Positions 21,901 to 32,395 of a stretch of DNA of 64,000 nucleotides are shown in pieces (the first letter of the stretch is position 1; each line of letters begins with the position of its first letter). Position numbers and translations under genes: made by a program. Source of the stretch: Isochrysis galbana (taxonomy: Eukaryota > Haptophyta > Isochrysidales > Isochrysidaceae); contig CM030938.1 of assembly GCA_018136815.1 (NCBI GenBank), forward strand, positions 4,483,724 to 4,547,723. The letters are read 5' to 3'. Below the pieces are notes generated by a model. That model worked only from the letters and a program-made list of their open reading frames with translations, ran no database searches and was not told the origin of the DNA.

Positions 21901-23722
21901 TGGAAGCGGTTCGATCTTTCCTCGGCCTTTGCTCCTACTACCGTCGATTCATTCGCCAATTCGCCGCTAAGGCTGCTCCTCTCACTGCTCTCACGCGGAA
22001 GGGCTGCGACGTGGCAAAGGAGTCCCAGTCCGAGGAGTGTCGCCGAGCTATCCAAGAGCTCAAGACAGCGATCACCTCGGAGCCCGTCTTGACTCCACCC
22101 AGGGATGATCGGCCCTTCATCGTCAAGACCGATGGGGCTAGCAAGTTGGGCATCGCCGGCATCCTCTCGCAGCTAGGAGACGATAACCGTGAACGAGTCG
22201 TTGGGTACTACGCTCGCAGTCTCACCTCGGCCGAACGCCATTGGACGGTGACCGAGATTGAGCTCTTGGCTGCCCTGGAATCAATCCGAAATTGGCGACC
22301 CTACCTTTGGGGGCGTCGGTTCAAGTTAGTCGTCGACCACTCCGCGCTGCGATGGCTGCATACCATGAAGGATCAAGTAGCCGGTGGGCCAGCCTCTCGG
22401 CTGACTCGGTGGGCTCTCAAGTTGGCTGATTACCGGTTCGATGTCGAACATAAACCAGGAGCTGTTCATCAGGATGCTGACGGGCTGTCCCGGCTAGCAT
22501 CCCTGGAGCCGGAACACGAAGATGAATCACTCGCCGGCCCAGCGTCGCTAGCGGTACGTGAGCCCGGCTCAGAGTCTCTAGCCGAGCATGAACGGTCTCA
22601 TCCGGTGGCTGCCATCACGCGCTCCGTAGCTACGGCGCGAGGGCTTCAAGCCTTGGACCGATCTCGTCGTCGAGCCTCCGATTCCGGGCCCGCCATCCAG
22701 TCCAGTTATTTGGCTCCGGGTACGCCGACTTCCGCAGAGATGAAAGCGGCCCTGGCGGAAGATCCGTTCGTAGAGCCACTCCTAGGCTCAGGAGAGACGG
22801 CCAACCACGAGCCATCAGGCCAAGGGTCGCCTCCGCCGGCCGCCGCCTCAGGCCCCGTTGCCGACGATGATTCGTGTTCCAGTCCTGTCGCTCCCGCTCC
22901 CGTTTCCGCTCAGCAATCCAAGATGTTTCGCCGTTTCGTCGTTCACGATGGGCTCGTCTACTATCGCACCGTTCCTGACTCCACCGACCCGGACTCGCTA
23001 GTGCTCTATGTTCCGCCCTCGTTGCGGTCTCGCTACCTCTTTGCCTACCACGATCGCTCCGGTCACCTTGGAGTTTCTCGTATGTCCGGTCTTCTTCGTA
23101 CTCGGGTATACTGGCCTGGCATGTCTTCCGACGTTGCGTCCTACGTCCGAGAATGCCACGAGTGCACCCTCGCCAAGCCGCTACCTAGGGCTCTAGCGTC
23201 GCCCTCCGGTCTCTCTGTGGGTACCTACCCCTTTGATGTGGTCTACTGCGACGTGCTCGCACTGGCTCCCACTCACAACTTCGTGCCTGGAGTCTCGGGT
23301 TACGACAAGCTGGTCGTCTTCATCGACTCGCTCACTCGATGGATTGAGGCTGAGCCGTCGAATGGGGATCCCTCGTCGGAGATGGCCTTGGACATGTTCA
23401 TCCGCTTGATTGTGACGCGGTATGGAGTCCCTAGGCAGCTTCGAACCGACGCCGGTTCGAATCTATGTTCGGTTCTTGTTTCGCGTATTCTGGAGCTCAC
23501 CGGGACTGATTTGTCGAGTACAGAGCCGTACCGACATGAAGGTGTAGGCTTCGTCGAACGCGCCTCAGCAAACGCTCATTCGTTTGATGCGCGCCTCGAA
23601 CGAGGGTGGCAGCCATTGGTCGACCATTTGCCGTTCCTACTCCTCTCGTTGAGGGCTTCCTCCGGTCGTGTCACCTCCCGGTCTCCAGCGTCTTTGATCT
23701 TTGGGCGTGAGCTGCGTCTGCC
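18996..23722 (+). CDS. Retroelement pol: protease, RT, RNase H, integrase
   Basis: The frame runs at least 1,575 residues up to an assembly gap. The first 300 residues are a disordered linker. A retropepsin-type aspartic protease follows (ADTGAGPSVIT near residue 350). The reverse transcriptase spans about residues 720-960, with VRFCVDYRDTNAKL and the catalytic YLDD box. RNase H starts at VKTDGASKLGIAGIL. The integrase has an HHCC zinc finger (HDRSGHLGVSR, then CHECTLAKP) and the core Asp, Asp and Glu in CDVLALAP, LRTDAGSN and GVGFVERA. The 3' end, where a chromodomain would lie in chromoviruses, is not visible. Confidence 0.9.
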
Positions 23723-23822
23723 NNNNNNNNNNNNNNNNNNNNNNNNNNNNNNNNNNNNNNNNNNNNNNNNNNNNNNNNNNNNNNNNNNNNNNNNNNNNNN
23801 NNNNNNNNNNNNNNNNNNNNNN
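23723..23822. other. Assembly gap of 100 N
   Basis: Exactly 100 N, a conventional placeholder of unknown true size. It hides the end of the integrase and the 3' LTR of the gypsy element. Confidence 0.99.
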
Positions 23823-24270
23823 CTCGTGTCAGTTCTTCCATTGTAATGCGGCCTTCTAAGGTTGCGCTGTCTCGTGCCGTCAGGGGTTGCGCTGGTCTTG
23901 TCGACCGGCCGGGTCTGCGCCTCGTGCTTGCGCACGAGGTCAGTGCCGCGGCGTTGCAGGGGCCCAGCCCGGAGGCTTTCCCTATGGGAGGACGGGCCCT
24001 GAGGCCTCTCTTGTCCTTGCTTCTTGTTGGGATGGCTGTGCTAGTGCATGTGGAGTGTTGTGTGGAGCTTGTTCTTGTGTTGTGCGAGGCTCTGTGCGCG
24101 TGGCGTGGTGCGGCTCGCGGCCACCAGGGTGGGCGAGGGCTCTGGGAGAGGACGGTGTGATTGCATGGCGTCGGCCATCACTTGGTCGGTCGGCCGGCGC
24201 GGTGGGGTGGGCGGAGAGAAAGGAGGGGAGCGTGGCGCGCTCCATGACCCTATCGTTATAACGATAGTTC
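23823..24270 (-). mobile_element. Dispersed element end with palindrome
   Basis: 24,160-24,267 matches, in inverse orientation, 53,760-53,870. Both end in a palindromic core (CTATCGTTATAACGATAG here, 24,250-24,267). The rest, 23,823-24,150, is GC-rich with overlapping frames and no recognised domain. It does not resemble the leader of the gypsy element. Confidence 0.5.
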
Positions 24271-26780
24271 TAGAGAGTAGAGAGTAGAGAGTAGAGAGTA
24301 AAGAGTAGAGAGTAAAGAGTAGAGAGTAGAGAGAAGAGAGTAGAGAGTAGAGAGTAGAGAGTAGAGAGTAGAGAGTAGAGAGTAGAGAGTAGAGAGAAGA
24401 GAGTAGAGAGTAGAGAGTAGAGAGTAGAGAGTAGAGAGTAGAGAGTAGAGAGTAGAGAGTAGAGAGTGGAGAGTAGAGAGTAGAGAGTAGAGAGTAGAGA
24501 GTAGAGAGTAGAGAGTAGAGAGTAGAGAGTAAAGAGTAGAGAGTAGAGAGTAGAGAGTAGAGAGTAGAGAGTAGAGAGTGGAGAGTGGAGAGTGGAGAGT
24601 GGAGAGTAGAGAGTAGAGAGTAGAGAGTAGAGAGTAGAGAGTAGAGAGTAGAGAGTAGAGAAGAGAGAGTGGAGAGTGGAGAGTAGAGAGTGGAGAGTGG
24701 AGAGTAGAGAGTAGAGAGTAGAGAGTAGAGAGTAGAGAGTAGAGAGTGGAGAGTGGAGAGTAGAGAGTAGAGAGTAGAGAGTGGAGAGTAGAGAGTAGAG
24801 AGTAGAGAGTAGAGAGTAGAGAGTAGAGAGTAGAGAGTAGAGAGTAGAGAGTAGAGAGTAGAGAGTAGAGAGTGGAGAGTGGAGAGTGGAGAGTAGAGAG
24901 TAGAGAGTGGAGAGTAGAGAGTAGAGAGTAGAGAGTAGAGAGTAGAGAGTAGAGAGTAGAGAGTAGAGAGTAGAGAGTGGAGAGTGGAGAGTGGAGAGTG
25001 GAGAGTAGAGAGTAGAGAGTAGAGAGTAGAGAGTAGAGAGTAGAGAGTAGAGAGTAGAGAGTAGAGAGTAGAGAGTAGAGAGTAGAGAGTAGAGAGTAGA
25101 GAGTAGAGAGTAGAGAGTAGAGAGTAGAGAGTAGAGAGTGGAGAGTGGAGAGTAGAGAGTAGAGAGTAGAGAGTGGAGAGTAGAGAGTAGAGAGTAGAGA
25201 GTAGAGAGTGGAGAGTGGAGAGTAGAGAGTGGAGAGTAGAGAGTAGAGAGTAGAGAGTAGAGAGTGGAGAGTAGAGAGTAGAGAGTAGAGAGTAGAGAGT
25301 AGAGAGTAGAGAGTAGAGAGTAGAGAGTAGAGAGTGGAGAGTGGAGAGTGGAGAGTAGAGAGTAGAGAGTAGAGAGTGGAGAGTAGAGAGTAGAGAGTAG
25401 AGAGTGGAGAGTAGAGAGTAGAGAGTAGAGAGTAGAGAGTAGAGAGTAGAGAGTAGAGAGTAGAGAGTAGAGAGTAGAGAGTAGAGAGTAGAGAGTAGAG
25501 AGTAGAGAGTAGAGAGTAGAGAGTAGAGAGTAGAGAGTAGAGAGTAGAGAGTAGAGAGTAGAGAGTAGAGAGTAGAGAGTAGAGAGTAGAGAGTAGAGAG
25601 TAGAGAGTAGAGAGTAGAGAGTAGAGAGTAGAGAGTAGAGAGTAGAGAGTAGAGAGTAGAGAGTAGAGAGTAGAGAGTAGAGAGTAGAGAGTAGAGAGTG
25701 GAGAGTGGAGAGTGGAGAGTAGAGAGTAGAGAGTAGAGAGTGGAGAGTAGAGAGTAGAGAGTGGAGAGTGGAGAGTAGAGAGTAGAGAGTAGAGAGTAGA
25801 GAGTGGAGAGTGGAGAGTAGAGAGTAGAGAGTAGAGAGTGGAGAGTGGAGAGTAGAGAGTAGAGAGTAGAGAGTAGAGAGTAGAGAGTAGAGAGTGGAGA
25901 GTGGAGAGTGGAGAGTAGAGAGTAGAGAGTAGAGAGTAGAGAGTAGAGAGTAGAGAGTAGAGAGTAGAGAGTAGAGAGTAGAGAGTAGAGAGTAGAGAGT
26001 AGAGAGTAGAGAGTAGAGAGTAGAGAGTAGAGAGTAGAGAGTAGAGAGTAGAGAGTGGAGAGTGGAGAGTAGAGAGTAGAGAGTAGAGAGTGGAGAGTGG
26101 AGAGTAGAGAGTAGAGAGTGGAGAGTGGAGAGTGGAGAGTAGAGAGTGGAGAGTGGAGAGTAGAGAGTAGAGAGTGGAGAGTGGAGAGTAGAGAGTGGAG
26201 AGTAGAGAGTAGAGAGTGGAGAGTGGAGAGTAGAGAGTGGAGAGTAGAGAGTAGAGAGTAGAGAGTAGAGAGTAGAGAGTGGAGAGTGGAGAGTGGAGAG
26301 TAGAGAGTAGAGAGTAGAGAGTGGAGAGTGGAGAGTGGAGAGTGGAGAGTAGAGAGTAGAGAGTGGAGAGTGGAGAGTGGAGAGTAGAGAGTAGAGAGTA
26401 GAGAGTAGAGAGTAGAGAGTAGAGAGTGGAGAGTGGAGAGTAGAGAGTAGAGAGTAGAGAGTAGAGAGTAGAGAGTAGAGAGTAGAGAGTAGAGAGTAGA
26501 GAGTAGAGAGTAGAGAGTAGAGAGTAGAGAGTAGAGAGTAGAGAGTAGAGAGTAGAGAGTAGAGAGTAGAGAGTAGAGAGTAGAGAGTAGAGAGTGGAGA
26601 GTGGAGAGTAGAGAGTAGAGAGTAGAGAGTAGAGAGTAGAGAGTGGAGAGTGGAGAGTGGAGAGTAGAGAGTAGAGAGTAGAGAGTAGAGAGTAGAGAGT
26701 AGAGAGTGGAGAGTAGAGAGTGGAGAGTGGAGAGTAGAGAGTAGAGAGTGGAGAGTAGAGAGTGGAGAGTAGAGAGTAGA
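24271..26780. repeat. Heptanucleotide satellite, GAGAGTA/GAGAGTG
   Basis: This is a nearly uninterrupted array of about 355 heptamers over 2.5 kb, almost all GTAGAGA or GTGGAGA, with a few GTAAAGA units at the left and a few slips (24,330, 24,395, 24,660). The long open frame on the minus strand is a consequence of a 21-nt period and is not a gene. The array abuts the GA tract before the formin start codon. Confidence 0.95.
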
Positions 26781-26785
26781 GAGAG

Positions 26786-26815
<30 letters not shown>
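26780..26815 (+). promoter_or_regulatory. (GA)n tract directly before the formin ATG
   Basis: A GAGAGA run ends one base before the start codon. The same arrangement occurs at the MMTAG2-like and sulfotransferase genes. It is probably 5' UTR or core promoter; its role is inferred. Confidence 0.5.
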
Positions 26816-26820
<5 letters not shown>

Positions 26821-29699
26821 GGAGTCTCTCGCGATGCAGCGGCTACATGAGCTGGCAGAGGAGCACGGCGTGCGTGGCACTCTTGTGGCGCTGGAGGCTG
26901 AGCTCGACAGTCGCGAGGAGGCCCTTTCCGCCGCGCGCGTCAGCCTCGCGCGCTCCCAGCTCGAGAGGGAGCAGGCGCTTGCGGATTTGGAGAGAGAGAG
27001 AGGAGAGAGGGAGAGAGAGAGGGAGGAGGAGAGGGAGAGAGAGAGAGGGAGGGAGCAGGAGAGGGAGGAGGCGGCGGAGGCGCATGAGGATGCACTCTCT
27101 GAGATGCGCGTCATGCTTCTCGAGAGCGAGATCCGAGAGAAGGAGGCGCTCAAGGCGATGAAGCTGGCGCTCTCTCGGGCGGAGGCACTAGCAGCGGAGA
27201 TGCCGCAGCTCTCTGCGCGCATCCTTGGATGCTTTGTGGAGGAGAGTGAGCGATCGGAAGAGCCTTCGCCGTGTGTTCGCAAGGGTGAGGGTGCGCTCGT
27301 GGCCAGCCGCCGCCTCTCCCTCGAGGAGGGGCTGATGGCGCGCTCGCCCGAGCCGTCGACCCCGCCGCAGACAGCTGCAACGGAGCCGCTGGTGGTCCCA
27401 CCGCTCCCTCTCGCGCCACCTCCCCTCGCGCCACCTCCCCTCGCGCCACCGCCTCTCGCGCCGCCCCCGATCGCGCTACACCCAATCCCCGGCATACCGC
27501 CTCCACCGCCGCTGAGTGGAAGTGCGCCTCCGCCTCCGCCAGGTCCCCCGCCGCCCGGCGCTCCGCCCCCGCCCCCGCCCCCGCCCCCGCCTCCGCCCGG
27601 CGCTCCACCCCCGCCCCCACCAGGCGTTCCCGCGGTAGCCCAGGCATCTGCAACGCGCTCGCGGCCGGTAAGCACGCTCAACTGGGACAAACTGGCGCCC
27701 GCCAAGCTGTCCAACACGCTTTGGGCGGCCAGCCATCCGCACGGCGCGCTCGAGAGCTTCCTCAAGCCCGGAACGGCCATCGAGATCGATGCAGCATACC
27801 TAGAGGAGCGCTTCGCCCGACGCGAGATTGTTCTGCGTCCAAAGTCGACCGACAGCATCACGGAAAGGGTAGAGTCGGATGGCTCGCGGTCGGCACGCGG
27901 CGCACGTGTGCGGCTGCTTGACACAAAGCGCTCTACATCGGTCGGCATTGTACAAAACAAGATTCGGCTCGCGCTCAATGGGAAGAGCCTGCGCGAGGCT
28001 GTGCTCGAGGTAGACGAGACAGTGCTCAATCATGAGACGCTCAAAATGGTGCTGGGGATCCTGCCGACCCCTCAGGAAGAGGAGATGCTCCGCCGCCACC
28101 CGGGCGACTCGGCTGAGCTCGACCGTCCTGAGCAACTGCTCCTCTCGCTCTGCGGCATCACACGGCTAGAGGGGCGGATCAAGGCGATGATGTTCAAGAC
28201 TCAGCTTGAGCCCGACATGGATGCGCTCTCGAAGCAGGTCGATGATTTGAGTGCCACGTGCGCCGCCGTCAGGTCGAGCGTAGAGCTGCATGCGCTGCTG
28301 CAGGTGAGCGACGGGCGGGGGGCGTGGTCCTGCTTTCACCACAGGTGTCACACCAATGGTGGCCTGGCCGCCGACGCATGTACTTGGCGCAGACCACCAC
28401 GCACCCCCTTCCCTTGCACAGCTCGTTCTCCAAATCGGGAACACCCTCAATGCGGGCACGGCGCGCGGCAACGCGAGTGGTTTCCGCGCTTCCAACCTAC
28501 TCAAGCTGGCGGACTGTAAGGCGGCTGACAAGAAGACGACTCTTCTGCACTACACGTGCGAGATTGTCCTCCGCTCCGCACCCGCCGTTCGCCGTGTCAC
28601 TGAGCTTGCGGCACAGCTGTCGGTTGCAGCGCGCATCTCACTTGAGGAGTTGCGACTCAAGTCGGCCGAGATTGCCAGCGGCCTCGACCAGGTCGAGCGG
28701 GAACTCACCTTCCTCGAGGACGCCGCGGAGGCGGAGGCCGCCGACGCGCAGCGTGTCTATGCAGAGCGGATGGAGGCATGGCGCGCAGCAAAGAGGCTGC
28801 GTGACGCAGCGAGGGTCGCGTCGGCACGCGAGTCAGCAGCACGCGAGGCGGCCGCTTGGGAGGCCACTGCGCGCTCAGCTGTGGGCGATGCAGCTGAAGC
28901 CGCAGCTGAGGCCGCAGCCGAGGCTATGGCGCGGATGGGCGATGAGCAATGCTTCTCTGGCGGCGACGAAAGCGCGCTACGCGAGCGCGCGAGCGTGAGC
29001 GGTGCGACAGGCGCTTCAGCGCTCGGTGCCACTCTGAAGGACGATGACGACCCACAGCCGCCGTCCGAGCCGCCACCTATTGAGGAAGACGCATTTGTGA
29101 CAGTGCTCACGGACTTCTACAACTGGGCGGCGGAGCGCAAGGAGACCTTTGACAAGGATCTCATGGCCGCTGAGGAAGCCTTTAGCGCGCTGTGCACGCT
29201 CCTCGGCGAGGCGGACAAAACGGAGCCCGAGCAGCTGTTCGAGCCGCTGCATCGTTTCCTCGTCCGCTTCGAAAAGACGCTAGCAGAGGTGGAGCAGGCG
29301 CAGCTCGACGCGGGGCACATTAGCCGGCGAGAGCAAGTGCAGAATGGCGGAGTTAAGAAGGGTGCGCCTTCGGGTCGCCACGCCCATGCGGGTTCGCCTG
29401 ACATTCGCAAGTCGAAGAGTCGGCGCGAACCTGGGGTGATGCACTTCAGTCTCGGCGGTAAGGCAGCATCGGCCAGATCCGACGATCGCGTTGGATCACA
29501 GGTCGCCAAAGCCGTCGCGAACGCAGCAAACGGGCATTCGGATGGACCCTCTTGCGGCGTGCAAAGGCGCATCTCCAGTATGCGGCCAGAGGAAGCTGTA
29601 GACGTTGGCCGCGAGGGTGCGGCGATCCGAGGGCGTAACGCGGCAGTCAAGTCGCAGCACAGTGCCGTCTTCTCCGCGCTAAGTGGCTCACGAAAATGA
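26816..29699 (+). CDS. Formin (FH1-FH2 actin nucleator)
   Basis: Formins nucleate and elongate unbranched actin filaments; the FH1 prolines recruit profilin-actin. Two exons, 26,816-28,303 and 28,422-29,699, with a 118-nt GT-AG intron in phase, give 921 residues. Residues 1-130 are a short coiled coil rich in Glu and Arg. Residues 190-275 form an FH1 region with PPPPP runs. FH2 starts at the Trp of STLNWDKLAPAKL and includes RLLDTKRSTSVGI, ALNGKSL, the helix around LPTPQEEEML and the GNTLNAGTARGNASGF signature that spans the splice site. An Ala-rich insert of about 130 residues interrupts FH2 before DFYNWAAERKETF. No GTPase-binding/FH3, PTEN-like or transmembrane region precedes FH1, so the usual autoinhibition module is absent. 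ATG follows a GA tract. Confidence 0.92.
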
Positions 29700-30210
29700 G
29701 CTCTGGCCGAATAGGGTATGCCGCTCACCCCTGTCGGTTTTGCTTGCTGATGCGCCTAGAGTGACAACGATACCGTTGCACGCAACGCAATGCTGCCAGC
29801 TTGAAACTTGTCTTTCGCTTCTTCATCCACATCTTGCTTATCACTCGTCGGGGGAGGAAGGGCCCAGCGTGCTCCATCAACCGATTGGTGAGAACCAAAG
29901 AAGCCCACAGTACGCAACTCTGCGCCCCACTATATAGTGCGGACTTGCCTCCGATGTATCTTGCACAATCAGGATGCCAAATCACGCACGCTTCGCATAC
30001 CACGCATGTACACTACGCGAACGGGACGCCGCAAGGCACCGCTAGCAAGTCAACAAGCATGATCCTTCATCCTTTCAACGTTGCATCGGTGGCTCATATT
30101 GATTGATGATTGCTTCTCGGTGCGAGGAAAGAATGGTTCTCCTGTGTCGATGCATGTAGCTGTAGATGAAGACTATTCATTGCGCTCAAGCGTAAATCTA
30201 TTGTTATAGT
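29700..30210. other. Formin 3' flank, no gene seen
   Basis: This stretch is lower in GC than the gene and probably contains the 3' UTR. I see no convincing frame, RNA gene or repeat shared with the rest of the window. Confidence 0.4.
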
Positions 30211-30224
30211 AGTAGCTTTTAGAG

Positions 30225-30456
30225 ATGGAGCACGCGCCGACGGCTCCTCCTTCCCAGCCCACCGCAGCCACGACAACAACCCAACGGGGCCGCCCCGAGC
30301 CACCGGAGCCGAGGCGCGCGCATGGCTCGCCGCTCCGCATAGATGGGGTAACAGCAACCTACTTTTACAAGTGGGGGTCAATGCGGGCCGCGCGCCGCCC
30401 TCATTCCATCGCGGACATCCCGCTAGGAGTGGGCCCGTACAATCAACCCGAGCGCC
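30225..30456 (+). mobile_element. hAT-like ORF start, truncated
   Basis: A short frame opens MEHAPTAPP after a TGTTATAGT word, resembling the frame at 3,343 (MERAATAPE), and runs directly into the LTR-like sequence that starts at 30,457. It is probably the 5' piece of a hAT-family ORF cut by the retroelement insertion. A GGGCCCGTACAATCAACC word at 30,431 recurs at 54,455. Confidence 0.35.
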
Positions 30457-31010
30457 TGTCGCATTCGCGAATCGACACTCGTTAGGCTTCGCTCTTCTCT
30501 TCGTCGTTCGGCATTTATCGGTATAATTCTCTGCTTTCTCTCGTTCTCGGTCAAAAGCTTCGCTTGGATGCATGGGATCGTGGGTTGTGGAGCGCCCTCT
30601 CTCTTTCTCTCGAAAGAGAAGGAAGTTTCCCCACCCTTCTTCCGATTCCTCCTAGGCGCCTCGCAAATAGGTTTAATTCGCTATCTTCTCCGCGTTTCTC
30701 TATCTACTTCAGTGATTGCAATCAGGTTTAATTTGCAATCTCTTCGCATCTCCCCCTTAGGCCCACCGCATCTCTCTCGTCTTATTCGGTAAGTCTCTTG
30801 GAATCCTGTGCGGCAGGATTGCCCCTCTGTCGCATCCGCGATCGACTTCCGACCTTAGGCGTCTTCGAGCGCTCGAGCGCCCGCCTTCCTCTGCTGACGG
30901 GCTTCAGCCCGTCAGCGTCTCCGAAGTCGTCTCTTCAGCCGCGCCTGCCGCCGGCTTGCCACCCTCCTTATTGCCCTCAGGCCCTATGGGCCTTGCCAAT
31001 TCGTCAGCGC
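30457..31010 (+). mobile_element. Gypsy-like LTR and leader fragment
   Basis: It begins TGTCGCATTCGCG (30,457) and matches, inverted, the two copies at 43,841-44,591 and 46,136-46,879. The LTR or leader runs to about 30,830. The sequence then matches the start of the gag-like region of those copies (30,880-31,010). It is an old, partial copy. Confidence 0.6.
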
Positions 31011-31304
31011 CCCTACTATGTCATACGGGTAAATGCCGACCTGAGGCCCCTTAGGGTCCGCTGGGTTGCGGAACGGAGGCTTCTTAGCGGCCCAAAGTGC
31101 ACTCATGGGCACATTGGCGCACTTGCGACTGGCGCTGGCAAACGTCAGCGTTAAGGCCCGGCCAAAAGTATTGGTCTCGAAGAAGGCGCGCGCCGTGCGA
31201 TTATCGGTCATCGCCCAGATGACACAGATTATCGTGAAAGGCCTCGAGGTAAGCGTAAGCGCGGCGCATTGAGCGTGGCACATAAATAAGGGCACACACG
31301 ACAC
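30984..31304 (-). pseudogene. Possible retroelement RNase H-like fragment
   Basis: A 106-codon frame contains WAMTDNRTARAF and, 40 residues later, FRNPAD. This TDN to NPAD spacing is that of the RNase H-like domain of tyrosine-recombinase retroelements. The match is short, so the family call is tentative. It is an isolated fossil fragment. Confidence 0.3.
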
Positions 31305-31339
31305 AGTTTCTCCTCGCCTTCCTTGATAACTAAGTACTA

Positions 31340-31500
31340 AGTTGATACTTGATACTTAGTTCGCCCATGGGGGGGCACGAGCCCCCCCCCCCCTCTCCAC
31401 TCCTCCCCTGCCATGGGGGAGGAACCAACCATGCTCTTGGCATGCCTGGTGGCTTGCCAGGAGCAGACTGCCTTGCTGACCCACTCTCTCGCGCAAGCGC
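31340..31500 (-). repeat. Fragment of the TIR-element body, inverted
   Basis: The stretch around CCCATGGGGGGGCACGAGCC (about 31,363) to GGTGGCTTGCCAGG matches, in reverse, 47,580-47,695 and 57,345-57,470. Confidence 0.65.
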
Positions 31501-32395
31501 GCGAGCATCCGAACCCGAGTACACACACGGCAAGTTCCGGGGTCTGCTGTCCGCTTTCTGTGAGCTGCGTTCATGTGTCTAGAGCTAGTGCGCTAGTGTG
31601 CTCCAATGTGCTAGTGCTCATATGGATGGGCTCAGCTCATATCTCATGTAGCTTAGCTCATATAGTTCTATTTAGTTAGCACCTCAGCTAAACTTATAGC
31701 TTTCAGCTTGGCACCCCGCACCCCACACCCCGCACGTCGCACGTCCGCACACCACCCACCACCGCACCGTTGCACGGCGCACGCGCGCACGCCGCACAAA
31801 CGCACAGACGACAGCCGCGCACTGGGCGCGCGGCGGCGCCACGGCGCCCCGCGGCCCCGCGGCCCCTACGCCCCACGCCGCGGACCAAGGATGATCCGTC
31901 CACACGCAGCAGGGCAGCAAATCAAGTGTTGGCCCAACACCTAACGGGGCGGTAAATCAGGTGTTGGCCCAAGGCCTAACACTGCGGTAAATCAGGTGCT
32001 GGCCCGGCTTAACGGCTGGCTCTTGGGCATGTTGGCCCAGGTGGGCCAACACCAATTTAACGTTGGTCCAGGGCCCCCCTGGCCCTCCATCGCAATCAAG
32101 CATTAACGTAGTTATTTGAAGAAGGGTGAAGGGTGAGGAGAGGAGCAAAGGGAACCGGGCGTGGCTAGAGAGTAACGACGGACCCAAGGCCGCGCGCGTG
32201 GCGAGAATACTAAGGATTTTATATTTGTTGCGCTTACACAGATTGTGAGAGGTCAAAAGCACGAAACAATCACCGTAGACCAACCACTGTTGCAGCTGCG
32301 ATGCATGCGACATTCATTTTTGCTGGTGAGGCCTTGGCCTAGCTCGTCCCACTACAGCCTGATAGCATATCCTCGTTTCGATCTTGGTCGTTTGC
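31500..32395. repeat. Non-coding stretch with a short tandem repeat
   Basis: 31,600-31,690 has CTAGTGCT and CTCATAT words. 31,700-31,880 is very C-rich, with CGCAC units. 31,915-32,015 has three imperfect copies of a unit of about 35-40 bp containing GTAAATCAGGTGTTGGCCC. The rest, to the G-beta stop codon, shows nothing recognisable and probably includes its 3' UTR. Confidence 0.5.

Larger units (their letters stand above)
12815..23846 (+). mobile_element. Ty3/gypsy LTR retroelement with a DNA methyltransferase ORF
   Basis: The parts in order are: a non-coding LTR or leader stretch (to about 13,900), gag (to 16,759), a Ser-rich ORF (16,925-17,896), a methyltransferase ORF (17,929-18,996) and pol with protease, reverse transcriptase, RNase H and integrase (18,996 to the gap at 23,723). 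The order RT, RNase H, integrase is that of Ty3/gypsy. The left edge is not resolved, and the 3' LTR is not visible because of the gap. A leader segment at 13,163-13,265 recurs at 36,018-36,120. The long open frames suggest a young insertion. The coding part looks largely whole, with no obvious break inside the main domains; whether the element is complete cannot be judged. Confidence 0.85.

Noticed and set aside
24271-26780. Telomere-like heptamer tract
   Set aside because: GAGAGTA/GAGAGTG lacks the G-cluster of telomeric repeats and lies between genes on both sides.
24256-28029. A 1,257-codon frame on the minus strand with LYSLLST repeats
   Set aside because: It is the translation of a heptamer satellite (21-nt period, no stop by chance) that runs on antisense to the formin exon.
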